Below are positions 16,578 to 25,701 of a DNA stretch of 64,000 nucleotides, one piece after another. Origin of the DNA: Paracidovorax konjaci (lineage in GTDB: Bacteria > Pseudomonadota > Gammaproteobacteria > Burkholderiales > Burkholderiaceae_C). The notes under the pieces are model-generated. The model was not told the origin of the DNA. It saw nothing but the letters and a program-made list of their open reading frames with translations, and searched no databases. The translations under genes and the position numbers were made by a program. Within the stretch, counting starts at the first letter, position 1, and the number at the start of each line of letters is the position of its first letter. The stretch is taken from contig NZ_FOMQ01000013.1 in the NCBI RefSeq assembly GCF_900112675.1, positions 62,001 through 126,000 of the forward strand, given 5' to 3'.

Positions 16578-17519
16578 CTACCCGCCGCCGCCGATCCCGG
16601 CGGCCAGGTGGTCGATCCAGGCGCGCACGCGCGCCGGCAAAAACCGGTTGGGCGGGTACAGCAGCCACGCCGTGCCCGAATAGGCCGTCGTGTGGCGCCA
16701 GCCGGGCAGCACGCGCACCAGCGCGCCCGTCTCCAGCGCGGCGCGGGCCGTGAAGCCGGGCAGGGTGGCGATGCCCAGGTGCGCCAGGGCCGCGTCGCAC
16801 CGCATCTCGCTGTGGTTGGCCACGTAGCGGCCGCGCACGGCCACGGTGGTGGCCGCTTCGGCGAGGCCGCCCGTGCCGCCGGCCCGGACGAATCGCCAGT
16901 GGCGGTCGCGCTCGTCCTCGCCCAGGGCGATGCAGTCGTGCCGCGCCAGATCGCGCGGGTGCTCCGGCGTGCCGCGCTGCGCCAGGTAGGCGGGGCTCGC
17001 GCAGACCAGGTGCTCCACGGCCTCCAGCGGCCGGCCCGCGAGGCCGGGCGGCGGCGTGTCGGTGATGCGCAGGGCCAGGTCGATGTCTTCCGCGAACAGG
17101 TCCACCGTGCGGTCGGTGACCACCAGTTGCAGGTCCACCTGCGGGTGCGCCGCCAGGAAGGGCGGCACCAGCGCGTGGATGCGCTGGCGGCCGTAGGCCT
17201 TGGGAACGCTCATGCGCACGAGACCGCGGGGCACGCCGGTCGCCGCGTCGCCCGCCAGCGACAGCACCTCGCGCGCGGCGCTCTCCAGCGCCTCGCAGTG
17301 CGCGTAGGCGGCCCGCCCGGCCTCGGTCAGCCGCAGCCGGCGCGTCGTGCGCTCCAGCAGCCGCACGCGCAGCACGCTCTCCAGCCGCGCCACCTGCCGG
17401 CTCACGGCCGAGGGCGTGAGCCCCAGCCCGCGCGCCGCGGCCGAGAAGCTGCCGGCCGCCACCACGCGCGCGAACACGGCCATGTCGGGCAGGCTGTCGA
17501 GGGCTTCATTCGTGCGCAT
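16578..17519 (-). CDS. LysR-family transcriptional regulator (divergon 1)
   Basis: 313 residues. A standard N-terminal HTH (FARVVAAGSFSAAARGLGLT then PSAVSRQVARLES, about residues 16-50) is followed by a periplasmic-binding-like co-inducer domain (about 95-300). It lies 65 nt from, and divergent to, an EamA exporter, so it most likely controls that gene in response to the exported metabolite. It belongs to the broad CrgA/DmlR-like branch. Ligand unknown. Confidence 0.88.
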   Translation of the reverse strand: MRTNEALDSLPDMAVFARVVAAGSFSAAARGLGLTPSAVSRQVARLESVLRVRLLERTTRRLRLTEAGRAAYAHCEALESAAREVLSLAGDAATGVPRGLVRMSVPKAYGRQRIHALVPPFLAAHPQVDLQLVVTDRTVDLFAEDIDLALRITDTPPPGLAGRPLEAVEHLVCASPAYLAQRGTPEHPRDLARHDCIALGEDERDRHWRFVRAGGTGGLAEAATTVAVRGRYVANHSEMRCDAALAHLGIATLPGFTARAALETGALVRVLPGWRHTTAYSGTAWLLYPPNRFLPARVRAWIDHLAAGIGGGG

Positions 17520-17584
17520 TTGGAACAGAACTTGTGCGTTTGCAACCGATTATCGCCATCGGTGCGCAAATCTACGATGCACCC

Positions 17585-18499
17585 ATGACCGCCACCACGC
17601 CCGCCTTCACGGCCCCGAGCCCCTCCACGCACCGGCTGATGCGCGCGTCCGACGCCGCCCTGCTGCTCGTCGCCATCGTCTGGGGCACCAGCTACGGCGT
17701 GGCCAAGGGCGCGCTCGCGTTCTACCCGGTGCTGGGCTTCCTGGCCGTGCGCTTTCTGCTGACCGCCGCACTGCTGGCGCCGGCCTGCCTGCGCGCAGGC
17801 CGCGCACAGTGGCGGGATGCGCTGCGCGCGGGGCTGCCGCTCGGCGCGCTGCTGATGGCGATCTTCCTGTGCGAGACCTACGGCGTGGCGCACACGCAGG
17901 CCAGCCACGCGGCCTTCCTCATCAGCCTGTGCGTGGTCTTCACGCCCTTCGCGGAATGGTGGCTGCTGGGCCGCCGGCCGGCCGCGGCGCTGCTGGCCTG
18001 CGCGGCCGTCTCACTGGCGGGTGCGGCACTGCTCGCGGGCGGCCCGCAGGTGCGTTGGGGCTGGGGCGATGCGCTGGTGCTGGCGGCTGCCGCGCTGCGC
18101 GCCGTCACGGCGTGCGCCACCAGCCGCCTCATGCGCCGCCATGCCGCAGCGCCCCTGCTGCTGCTCACGGCCGTGCAGTCCGCCGTGGTCGGGGCCGGCT
18201 GCCTGCTGCTGGCCGTGGCCCTGCCCGGCGGCCTGCCCGCGCTGCCGCCGCAGGGCGCCTTCTGGTGGGCCTGCCTGTACCTGGTGCTGGGCTGCACCGT
18301 GTTCGCCTTCGTGGCGCAGAACTGGGCGCTGCGCCGCAGCGCCCCCAGCCGCGTGGGCCTGCTGATGGGCACTGAGCCCGTCTGGGGCGCGCTGTTCGCC
18401 GCGGCCTGGCTGGGCGAGCGGCTTCCGCCGGCCGGCTGGCTGGGCGGCGCGCTGATCGTGGGCGCGGCGCTCTGGGCGCTGCGCCACGGCCGGGCTTGA
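17585..18499 (+). CDS. EamA/DMT-family transporter (divergon 1)
   Basis: 304 residues from ATG 17585 with ten predicted membrane helices in two EamA repeats: the first begins near LLLVAIVWGTSYGVAKGAL, the second near [14 protein letters not shown]. Such proteins export amino acids or other small metabolites across the inner membrane. The divergent LysR gene is the likely regulator. It ends 15 nt before the DUF2127 gene, suggesting co-transcription. Confidence 0.88.
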   Translation: MTATTPAFTAPSPSTHRLMRASDAALLLVAIVWGTSYGVAKGALAFYPVLGFLAVRFLLTAALLAPACLRAGRAQWRDALRAGLPLGALLMAIFLCETYGVAHTQASHAAFLISLCVVFTPFAEWWLLGRRPAAALLACAAVSLAGAALLAGGPQVRWGWGDALVLAAAALRAVTACATSRLMRRHAAAPLLLLTAVQSAVVGAGCLLLAVALPGGLPALPPQGAFWWACLYLVLGCTVFAFVAQNWALRRSAPSRVGLLMGTEPVWGALFAAAWLGERLPPAGWLGGALIVGAALWALRHGRA

Positions 18500-18514
18500 C
18501 GCACACTGGCGCCC

Positions 18515-19051
18515 ATGGCCGCCGGAACGTCTCACCCCCCTTCGCCGCTTTCTTCCCACCCCGCGCCGCCTGCGCAGGCCGATGCCGCGCTGCGCGCGAT
18601 CGCCGGTTTCGAGGCGGCCAAGGGCGCCATCGCGCTGCTGGCGGGCGCGGGGCTGTTGAGCGTGTTGCACCGCAACCTGCACCAGCTCGCGGTGGCGCTC
18701 ATCGGGCATGTGGGACTGAGCCCGGGCGAGCGTTATCCGGCGCTGCTGCTGTCGCAGGTGGACCTGTGGGCGCACGAGGATCTGCGCCTGCTGGTGGCGG
18801 CCGTGGTGGCGTATGCGGCGCTGCGCTTCACGGAGGCCTGGGGCCTGTGGCGCGGGCGTGTCTGGGGCGAGTGGCTGGGTGCGCTGTCCGGCGGGCTCTA
18901 CATCCCGTTCGAGCTGTGGCACTGGGTGCACCACCCGACCTGGCTGGCGAGCGCCGTGGTGCTCTTCAACGCGGGGGTGGTGGCCTACCTGGGCTGGCGG
19001 CTGCACACGCGGCCGGCGCAGGCCCGCAGCGGGGCGGCGTCACAGCCCTGA
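18515..19051 (+). CDS. DUF2127 family membrane protein
   Basis: A 178-residue protein with a proline-rich N-terminus, four hydrophobic helices (about 35-55, 85-105, 110-130, 140-160) and the DUF2127 features AIAGFEAAKGAIALLAGAGL and LSGGLYIPFELWHWVHHPTW. The histidine/tryptophan-rich loop WHWVHH is the most conserved part of the family. Function is not known. It follows the EamA gene closely. Confidence 0.85.
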   Translation: MAAGTSHPPSPLSSHPAPPAQADAALRAIAGFEAAKGAIALLAGAGLLSVLHRNLHQLAVALIGHVGLSPGERYPALLLSQVDLWAHEDLRLLVAAVVAYAALRFTEAWGLWRGRVWGEWLGALSGGLYIPFELWHWVHHPTWLASAVVLFNAGVVAYLGWRLHTRPAQARSGAASQP

Positions 19052-19141
19052 CACGCGGGGGCGGCACCGTGCCGGGTTTCCGTGCGACGCACGCATGTCG
19101 TGTGCGCCGGCCTCGGCATGCCACGCAGGACCCCTCCGCCC

Positions 19142-20500
19142 ATGTTCGCTTTCTCCCGTCTCGCCGTCGCCGCCGCGCTGGCGTGCGCCCTCGCCGCCAC
19201 CGCCCACGCCCAGCAGGCCTTTCCCGCCACGCTCGCTGGCCATGCCGTGCTGCCCGCGCAGTCGTTCGTGCCCGCGCCGGCCGACGCACCGGCCGATCTG
19301 CGCACCAGCGGCAAGTTCACCACGCCGCAGCGGGTGGACGCGCTGCGCTCCGTGGAGGGCACCTCCGCGGGCCGGCCCACGGGCGTGTCGCTGCCGTTCG
19401 AGGGCCAGCCGCTGCAGGGCCACTCGGGCATCAAGCGCATGCCCGACGGCACGTTCTGGATCCTCACGGACAACGGTGCGGGCGCCAAGGCCAACTCGCC
19501 CGACTTCATGCTCTACCTGAACCACTACGCGGTGGATTTCCAGGGCGGGGCATTCAAGCGCCTGAAGACCGTGTTCCTGCACGATCCGGACAGGAAGGTG
19601 CCCTTCCGCATCGCCGAGGAAGGCACGGAGCGGCGCTACCTGACGGGCTCGGATTTCGATCCCGAGAGCTTCCAGTTCGCGGGCGGCGCGCTGTGGATCG
19701 GCGAGGAGTTCGGGCCCTACCTCATCAAGGCCGACCTGGACGGCAAGGTGCTCGCGGTGTTCGAAACCCAGGTGGACGGCCGGACCGTGCGCTCGCCCGA
19801 CCACCCGGCCGTCACCACCGCCGGCGCGCCGGATGCGAAGGCGCCGGCCTTCGAGGTCAAGCGCTCCAAGGGCTTCGAGGGCATGGCCGCCAGCCGGGAC
19901 GGCAGCCGCCTGTACGCGCTGCTGGAAGGCCCGCTCTGGAACGAATCCGCCAAGGCCTACGAGGCGGTGGAGGGCGGCCGGCAGTACCTGCGCGTGCTGG
20001 AGTTCGACGTGCGCGCGGAGAAGTGGACCGGCCGCCACTGGAAGTACGTGCTGGAGGCCAACCAGAACGCCATTGGCGACTTCAACATGATCGACGCGAC
20101 CACGGGCCTCGTCATCGAGCGCGACAACGGCGAGGGCACGGCCGACCGGGCCTGCCCCGAGGGCCAGAAACGCCCCGACTGCTTCCACGACATCGCGAAG
20201 TTCAAGCGCGTCTACAAGGTGGAGCTGACCGATGCCAACGCGGGCGGCGAACTGCGCAAGGTGGGCTACATCGACCTGATGAACATCCAGGACCCGCGCC
20301 GCCTGGCGAAGAAGCCGCTCACCGACGGCGTGCTCGCCTTCCCGTTCTTCACGATCGAGAACGTGGACGTGGTGGACGCCACGCACATCGTGGTCGGCAA
20401 CGACAACAACCTGCCCTTCAGCAGCAGCCGCGACCCGCGCCGCGCCGACGACAACGAGCTGGTACTGATCGAGGCCGGCGCCCTGCTGCGCGCCAAATAA
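19142..20500 (+). CDS. Exported esterase-like/phytase-family beta-propeller protein
   Basis: 452 residues from ATG 19142; the resulting signal peptide (FSRLAVAAALACALAATAHA, cleavage after AHA) fixes the start. The mature protein matches the 'esterase-like activity of phytase' family: an early GHSGIKRMPDGTFWILTDNG motif, LTGSDFDPESFQFAGG and GEEFGPYLIKADLDGKV, ANQNAIGDFNMIDATTGLVI, and a C-terminal FPFFTIENVDVVDATHIVVG segment. The aspartates and asparagines are typical metal ligands of calcium-dependent propellers. Probably a periplasmic phosphodiesterase or phytase-like enzyme; substrate untested. Confidence 0.85.
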   Translation: MFAFSRLAVAAALACALAATAHAQQAFPATLAGHAVLPAQSFVPAPADAPADLRTSGKFTTPQRVDALRSVEGTSAGRPTGVSLPFEGQPLQGHSGIKRMPDGTFWILTDNGAGAKANSPDFMLYLNHYAVDFQGGAFKRLKTVFLHDPDRKVPFRIAEEGTERRYLTGSDFDPESFQFAGGALWIGEEFGPYLIKADLDGKVLAVFETQVDGRTVRSPDHPAVTTAGAPDAKAPAFEVKRSKGFEGMAASRDGSRLYALLEGPLWNESAKAYEAVEGGRQYLRVLEFDVRAEKWTGRHWKYVLEANQNAIGDFNMIDATTGLVIERDNGEGTADRACPEGQKRPDCFHDIAKFKRVYKVELTDANAGGELRKVGYIDLMNIQDPRRLAKKPLTDGVLAFPFFTIENVDVVDATHIVVGNDNNLPFSSSRDPRRADDNELVLIEAGALLRAK

Positions 20501-20644
20501 CTACTACCTTGTTGCATGTGTGAGCTTGCTCTGCAAAATTTGCCTCAGCATCAGAGTTGAAAAGCAATCAGATGGCTGTCCTGCTATAAATCCCTTCCCG
20601 TCGCAATTCTGGATTCCAGTCGTGTCGCGGCATAAGGAGAGCGA

Positions 20645-21805
20645 GTGCTCATCACAAGACTCAAACTACAAAACTGGCGCAATTTCAAAAAAATTGAAGT
20701 TAGCTTGCGCGATCGGGTGTTTGTCATCGGGCCGAACGCTTCCGGTAAATCCAACCTTTTGGATGCTTTGCGATTCCTGAGAGACATTGCGAAGCCCAAG
20801 GGGGGGGGGTTGCAACGCGCGGTGGAAACGCGGGGCGGTATGACGAAACTCCGCTGCTTGTTGGCGCGAACTAATCCAGAAGTGCTAATCGAGGTCGATC
20901 TGGCAGAAAAAATCGATACCCCGGCTATCTGGCGTTACTGTCTTGCCTTTCGCAGCGAGGGTAGGGGCAAGCATCGCGTGGTTGTGAGTAAGGAGCGTGT
21001 AGAAGATTTGCGGAACAGGGACGTGCTGCTGGATCGTCCTCACAACACAGAAGACCAAGCAGACCCTGAACGTCTGACAGAAACCAGCTTGGAACAAGTC
21101 AATGCCAACAAGGACTTTCGGGATATTGCCCAGTTCTTTGGAGCTTTGACCTATCTGCATCTTGTGCCCCAACTACTCAAACATACAGAGTTGGGTGCCA
21201 CGGCACTGCTGGAAGGCGATCCGTTTGGTCAGTCTTTTCTTGAACGTATTGCGAAAACTCCAGATCGCACCCGCGATGCGCGATTGAAAAAAATCGAATC
21301 TGCGCTTAAAGCTTGCGTGCCCAACATGCGCGATTTGAAATTCAGTCGTGATGAAGCGACTGGAACACCCCACCTTGAGGCGTTGTATGAGCATTGGCGG
21401 CCCGACGCAGGATGGCAGCGAGAAGACCAGTTTTCAGATGGAACCCTGCGTTTGCTGGGCATTATGTGGAGCCTGCTGGATGGGGACTCTTTGCTTTTAC
21501 TGGAAGAACCAGAGTTGTCGCTCAACGAGTCAATCGTCCGGCAGATCCCTCCTTTGCTATGGCAAATGCAGCGTAAGGCCAAACATCGTCGCCAAGTTTT
21601 CGTTACTACGCATAGCGAGGCATTGCTAGAGCATAGTAGTGTGGATCCACGTGATGTACTGCGGCTAGATCCGTCTCCTGAAGGTACTCATATCGTGCCT
21701 GCCACAGCGCAAGAACTTGCTTTGGTTGCTGCTGGCTACAACGTGGCTGAAGCCATGGTTCGCAATGCGCCTCAAGGACAATTGGATCAGCTTTCCATCT
21801 TTTAG
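20645..21805 (+). CDS. OLD-like AAA-family ATPase of a putative two-gene defence unit
   Basis: 386 residues from a GTG start with AAGGAG 6 nt upstream. The N-terminus begins MLITRLKLQNWRNFKKIEV, typical of RecF/OLD ATPases, with Walker A GPNASGKSN (about residues 29-37). A C-terminal SDGTLRLLGIMW signature-like helix, Walker B LLLLEEPELSL and the histidine switch VTTHSEALL follow. No TOPRIM domain is fused; the next gene, 2 nt away, may supply it. Sequence is visibly AT-richer than flanks, indicating recent transfer. A run of ten G bases lies in codons 52-55. This architecture is common in anti-phage systems (for example PARIS, Septu); no phage test is implied. Confidence 0.8.
   Translation: MLITRLKLQNWRNFKKIEVSLRDRVFVIGPNASGKSNLLDALRFLRDIAKPKGGGLQRAVETRGGMTKLRCLLARTNPEVLIEVDLAEKIDTPAIWRYCLAFRSEGRGKHRVVVSKERVEDLRNRDVLLDRPHNTEDQADPERLTETSLEQVNANKDFRDIAQFFGALTYLHLVPQLLKHTELGATALLEGDPFGQSFLERIAKTPDRTRDARLKKIESALKACVPNMRDLKFSRDEATGTPHLEALYEHWRPDAGWQREDQFSDGTLRLLGIMWSLLDGDSLLLLEEPELSLNESIVRQIPPLLWQMQRKAKHRRQVFVTTHSEALLEHSSVDPRDVLRLDPSPEGTHIVPATAQELALVAAGYNVAEAMVRNAPQGQLDQLSIF
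20800..20809 (+). repeat. Poly-G tract of 10 within the ATPase gene
   Basis: AAG GGG GGG GGG (KGGG, in the protein context IAKPKGGGLQRAV) gives ten consecutive G bases close to the 5' end of the ATPase gene. Such tracts can slip during replication; a one-base change would truncate the protein soon afterwards. Confidence 0.9.
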
Positions 21806-21807
21806 CC

Positions 21808-22410
21808 ATGGCCCGATCTATAGAAATCGCCTTAGTGGTGGAGGATGCTCTTAGTTTGGTATTGATGGAGAAAATATTAGCGCACACCGGGCGCGGATAT
21901 ATAGTTTTTCGTGCTTTAGTTGAATGTGGGGCGGGCAATATTCATAAGTCGGTAAAAAAGTATTTGAATGCTAGTCGTGCTTTGCCGCATGTTGTTCTCG
22001 TAGATCTTGACCAGATCGCATGTGCTCCATCGCTGCGTCGGAAATGGGGAGTTACCGCGCTGCCTGAGAGCATGTTATTCCGGGTAGCGGTGCGTGAGTC
22101 AGAGGCCTGGGTGCTTGCAGACAGGGCTGCATTTGCCGCCTTTGCAGAAATCCCTATTAACAAGATTTCTTCTGTACCAGAATCTTTGCCCGATCCAAAA
22201 CAAGAGTTGGTTAATTTGGTGCGTCGAAGTCGCAACAAAAGGCTGGCGTCCGAACTGGTACCGGTTCAAGGGAGTTCTGTGTCTATAGGTCCGCTATATA
22301 ACGAACGACTGGGCCAATTTGTGCGCGACTGTTGGGACGTGGACGCCGCGATGATGAATGCTCCAAGTCTTGAACGCACTTTTTCCCGACTGCAGACGTT
22401 CATGGCGTAA
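21808..22410 (+). CDS. TOPRIM/DUF4276-like partner of the ATPase
   Basis: 200 residues starting 2 nt after the ATPase stop, so translation is coupled. The N-terminal strand-helix IALVVEDALSLVLMEKIL places a glutamate where TOPRIM and DUF4276 nucleases have theirs. VVLVDLDQIACAP supplies the downstream aspartate pair, and FRVAVRESEAWVLADRAAFA resembles the conserved 'vre.EaWllaD' segment of DUF4276. The C-terminal third is helical and unassigned. With the ATPase it would form an ATPase/nuclease effector pair; this is inference from fold-level motifs. GC content is low like its partner. Confidence 0.6.
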   Translation: MARSIEIALVVEDALSLVLMEKILAHTGRGYIVFRALVECGAGNIHKSVKKYLNASRALPHVVLVDLDQIACAPSLRRKWGVTALPESMLFRVAVRESEAWVLADRAAFAAFAEIPINKISSVPESLPDPKQELVNLVRRSRNKRLASELVPVQGSSVSIGPLYNERLGQFVRDCWDVDAAMMNAPSLERTFSRLQTFMA

Positions 22411-22542
22411 GAATTTGGTTGTTGCCGTGACGTGCGACACCTCCATTCGGAGCTTGCGTCACAATCCCAGCCGTTCAGTTCGACAGGAGACCGCGGCCGG
22501 CCGCGGACCATCCTGCGGGCATGTTTCGGGAGCCTTTCACCG

Positions 22543-24771
22543 TTGACCCGTCCGTCCGATCCGACCGCCGTGCCCACCGGGAATGGGGCGGCCTCCGCCC
22601 CAGAGGCCGCTCCAGCCGCCGACGCTGATGCAGTTCCTGCGCTGCCTGCCGATCTGGCGCAGCGGCTGCGCGCGCTGGAAGAGCGCGAGGCGCACCTGCG
22701 CTTCGCAGCGATCGCGGGCCGGCTGGGCCTGTGGGAGCTGGACCTGGGCAGCTTGGAGCTGACCAGCTCCGAGGTGTGCCGGGAGAATTTCGGGCGCAGC
22801 GCCGACCAGGTGCTCACCTGGCGCGAGGTCACCGCTGCGGTGCACCGGGACGACGCGCCCCGCGTGCGCGCCATCTTCGACCAGTGCATTGCGCAGCGCC
22901 AGCAATACGCCTGCGACCACCGCGTGGTGCATCCCGATGGCCGCGTGTGCTGGCTGCAGGTGCGCGCGCAGTTCCAGGGCGGCACGGGCGGGCGCAGCCT
23001 GCGCATCGCGGGCACCGCGCGCGACATCACCGAGCAGGTGCTCGCCGAGCGACGCATGCAGGCCCTGCTGCAGCTCGACGACAGCTTCCGCACGCTCGAC
23101 GATCCCGCCGACATGGCCTACGCGGCCGCGCGCCTGCTGGGCGAGACGCTGGGCGTGGGGCGAGCGGGCTACGGCGAAATCGACGAAACCACCACTGTCA
23201 CCATCGTGCGCGACTGGACTGCGCTCGGCATGGTCTCGGCGGCCGGGCGGCACCACCTGCCCGATTACGGCCGTTTCTTCGAAGACCTGCTGCGCGGCGA
23301 CATCGTCGTGGTGACCGATGTCTCCACCGATCCGCGCACCGCCAGCCACGTGCCCGCGCTGCGGGCGGTGCAGGCGGGCGCGCTGGTGAACCTGCCGCTC
23401 ATCGAGGACGGCCGGCTGGTGGCCATGCTGTTCCTCAACCACCCCCAGCCGCGCGAGTGGTCGGCGGACGAGCTGGACCTGATCCGCAGCGTGGCGCACC
23501 GCACGCGCATGGCCGTGCAACGGCGCGCGGCGGAGCGGCAGTTGCGCGCCTTCGCGGACACGCTCGAATCGAAGGTGCAGGAGCGCACGCGCGAACTCAT
23601 GGCCGCCGAGGAGGCGCTGCTGCAGGCCCAGAAGATGGAGGCGGTGGGCCAGCTCACCGGCGGACTGGCGCACGATTTCAACAACCTGCTGGCGGGCATC
23701 ATGGCCAGCCTGGACCTGCTGCGGCTGCGGCTCTCCCAGGGGCGGCATGCCGACATGGAGCGCTCCATCGAGACGGCGCAGCGCTCGGCCAAGCGCGCGG
23801 CCGCGCTCACGCACCGGCTGCTGGCCTTCTCGCGGCGGCAGACGCTCGCGCCGAGCGTGGTCGACCTGAACCAGCTCGTCGCGGGGCTGCAGGACCTCGT
23901 GCAGCGCACCGTGGGCCCTGCCATCGCCGTGGTGTTCGATCCCACGCCCGGCCTCTGGATGGTGCGCGCCGACGCCGGGCAGATCGAGAACTCGCTGCTG
24001 AACCTGTGCATCAATGCGCGCGATGCCATGCCGGCCGGCGGCACGCTGCGCATCGGCACGGCCAACCATGCGGCGGCCCCGGAGGCCGGCGACCTGCCGC
24101 CCGGCGAATACGTCGCGCTGGCGGTGGCCGACACCGGCGCGGGCATGCCCGCGGAGGTGGCCGCGCGCGCCTTCGAGCCGTTCTTCACCACCAAGCCGCT
24201 GGGGCAGGGCACGGGGCTGGGCCTGTCGATGGTGTACGGCTTCGCCCGGCAGTCCGGCGGCGCGGCGCGCATCGCCTCGGCGCCGGGCGAAGGCACCGCG
24301 ATCACGCTCTGGCTGCCGCGCCACGCGGACGCGGACACCGCCGAGCCCGCCCCGGACAGCGCCCTGCCGGGCACCCTGGGCACGCGCGCGGTGCCCGCGC
24401 ACCGCGCCGCGCCGACGGTGCTGCTGGTGGACGACGAGCCCGGCGTGCGCACCACCGTGGCCGAGGCGCTGCGCGAGCAGGGCTACCGCGTGCTGGAAGC
24501 CGTGGACGGCCCCGAGGCCCTCGAAGCGCTGCGCGCCGGCGGCCCGCTGGACCTGCTGCTCACCGACGTGGGCCTGCCCGGCGGCATGAACGGCCGGCAG
24601 GTGGCCGATGCCGGCCGGGCGCTGCGGCCGGGGCTGCCGGTGCTGTTCATCACGGGCTACGCCGAGCAGGCCGTGATCGGCGACCGCGACCTGGACCCCG
24701 GCATGGGCGTGCTCACCAAGCCGTTCGACCTGGACGTGCTGGCCGCGCGGGTGGCGTCGGCCCTGGCCTGA
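22543..24771 (+). CDS. Hybrid sensor histidine kinase (PAS-GAF-HisKA-HATPase-REC)
   Basis: About 742 residues from a TTG at 22543 (GGGAG 9 nt upstream); GTGs at 22432 or 22570 are alternatives. Order: a PAS_3 domain (about 45-170, ending ITEQVLAERRM), a GAF domain (about 185-335), a coiled linker, HisKA with LAHDFNNLLAGIMA (His about 377), HATPase with NLCINARDAMPAGG and GTGLGLSMVYGFA, then a receiver domain with VLLVDDEPGVR and phospho-acceptor Asp about 675 in LLTDVGLPGG. No membrane helix, so a soluble sensor. Its partner regulator is not adjacent, and the signal is unknown. Confidence 0.88.
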   Translation: MTRPSDPTAVPTGNGAASAPEAAPAADADAVPALPADLAQRLRALEEREAHLRFAAIAGRLGLWELDLGSLELTSSEVCRENFGRSADQVLTWREVTAAVHRDDAPRVRAIFDQCIAQRQQYACDHRVVHPDGRVCWLQVRAQFQGGTGGRSLRIAGTARDITEQVLAERRMQALLQLDDSFRTLDDPADMAYAAARLLGETLGVGRAGYGEIDETTTVTIVRDWTALGMVSAAGRHHLPDYGRFFEDLLRGDIVVVTDVSTDPRTASHVPALRAVQAGALVNLPLIEDGRLVAMLFLNHPQPREWSADELDLIRSVAHRTRMAVQRRAAERQLRAFADTLESKVQERTRELMAAEEALLQAQKMEAVGQLTGGLAHDFNNLLAGIMASLDLLRLRLSQGRHADMERSIETAQRSAKRAAALTHRLLAFSRRQTLAPSVVDLNQLVAGLQDLVQRTVGPAIAVVFDPTPGLWMVRADAGQIENSLLNLCINARDAMPAGGTLRIGTANHAAAPEAGDLPPGEYVALAVADTGAGMPAEVAARAFEPFFTTKPLGQGTGLGLSMVYGFARQSGGAARIASAPGEGTAITLWLPRHADADTAEPAPDSALPGTLGTRAVPAHRAAPTVLLVDDEPGVRTTVAEALREQGYRVLEAVDGPEALEALRAGGPLDLLLTDVGLPGGMNGRQVADAGRALRPGLPVLFITGYAEQAVIGDRDLDPGMGVLTKPFDLDVLAARVASALA

Positions 24772-24865
24772 CGACCGCGGAAAACCGCACCCGGCGGCGG
24801 CCGGGGACCGGGTGGCACAATGCCCGGCGCCCCTTTTCCCCTCTTCCCGAAAGCACCGCCGCGCC

Positions 24866-25573
24866 ATGTTCACAGGCATCGTCCAAGCCACCGCCACCCT
24901 CGCCGACCTGCAGGACCGCGAAGGGCTGCGCACCTTCCTGATCGAGTTCCCGCCGGGCTTCTGCGAAGGCCTCGCCATCGGTGCGAGCGTGGCCGTGGAC
25001 GGGGTGTGCCTCACGGTGACGCGGCGGGTGTCGGACACGTCGGCGGCGTTCGACGTGATGCTGCAGAGCCTCAACGTGACCACGCTGGGCGGCTACGCCG
25101 CGGGCCGGCAGGTGAACGTGGAGCGCGCGGCGCGCGACGGCGCCGAGATCGGCGGCCACCCGCTGTCGGGCCACATCGACTTCGCGGCCACGCTGCAGAG
25201 CGTGCGCGATTCGGAGAACAACCGCGTCTGGCGCGTGGCCGTGCCGCCGGCCTTCCGCCGCTACGTCTTCGCCAAGGGCTACATCGCCCTGCACGGCGCC
25301 AGCCTCACGGTGGCGGAGGTGAACCGCGCCGAGGGCTGGTTCGAGGTCTGGCTCATCCCCGAGACGCGGCGCGCGACGGTGTTCGAAACCCTGCGCGCGG
25401 GCGACGCGCTCAACGTGGAGATCGAACGCAGCACCCAGGTGGTGGTGGACACGGTGCGCGAGGCCGTCGAGGAAAGCCTGGGCGAGCTGCGCCCCGTGCT
25501 GGAGGCGCTGCTGCGCGAGAAAGGCCTCTCGCTGGACGACTTCGTGCGCCCGCCGGGCACGCTGCCGCGCTGA
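24866..25573 (+). CDS. ribE: Riboflavin synthase alpha-type subunit
   Basis: 235 residues starting MFTGIVQATATL, the invariant N-terminus of riboflavin synthase. Two lumazine-binding barrels are present: the first has VDGVCLTVT and GRQVNVERAARDGAEIGGHP, the second has LHGASLTVAEVN and GDALNVEIERSTQVV. It converts two 6,7-dimethyl-8-ribityllumazine molecules to riboflavin. The family normally runs near 210 residues; the extra C-terminal helix (LRPVLEALLREKGLSLDDFV) is unusual. No other rib gene is nearby and no FMN riboswitch is visible upstream, so this may be a second, stand-alone copy. Confidence 0.9.
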   Translation: MFTGIVQATATLADLQDREGLRTFLIEFPPGFCEGLAIGASVAVDGVCLTVTRRVSDTSAAFDVMLQSLNVTTLGGYAAGRQVNVERAARDGAEIGGHPLSGHIDFAATLQSVRDSENNRVWRVAVPPAFRRYVFAKGYIALHGASLTVAEVNRAEGWFEVWLIPETRRATVFETLRAGDALNVEIERSTQVVVDTVREAVEESLGELRPVLEALLREKGLSLDDFVRPPGTLPR

Positions 25574-25601
25574 AGCGGCCCGGGCGCCGCCGGATCGCAA
25601 G

Positions 25602-25668
25602 CTTGGAGCGAAATGGGCTCCATGCCGCCGGATCCATTCAATAGTTTGCTATCAAATTGTGAGCGATT
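25602..25668. repeat. Dispersed intergenic repeat, copy 3
   Basis: A perfect stem GGAGC...GCTCC (ttggagcgaaatgggctcc) is followed by 'atgccgccggatccattcaa', 'tagtttgctat' and 'gtgagcgatt'. It lies between the convergent ribE and diguanylate cyclase genes, consistent with a terminator-like role. Confidence 0.85.
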
Positions 25669-25701
25669 GCGGTACCTGGCCGCCGGGCTGCGCGGGGCGG
25701 C

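Noticed and set aside
24772..24865. Possible FMN riboswitch before ribE
   Set aside because: No conserved RFN core sequences were found in the 94-nt gap, and the ribosome site is ordinary.
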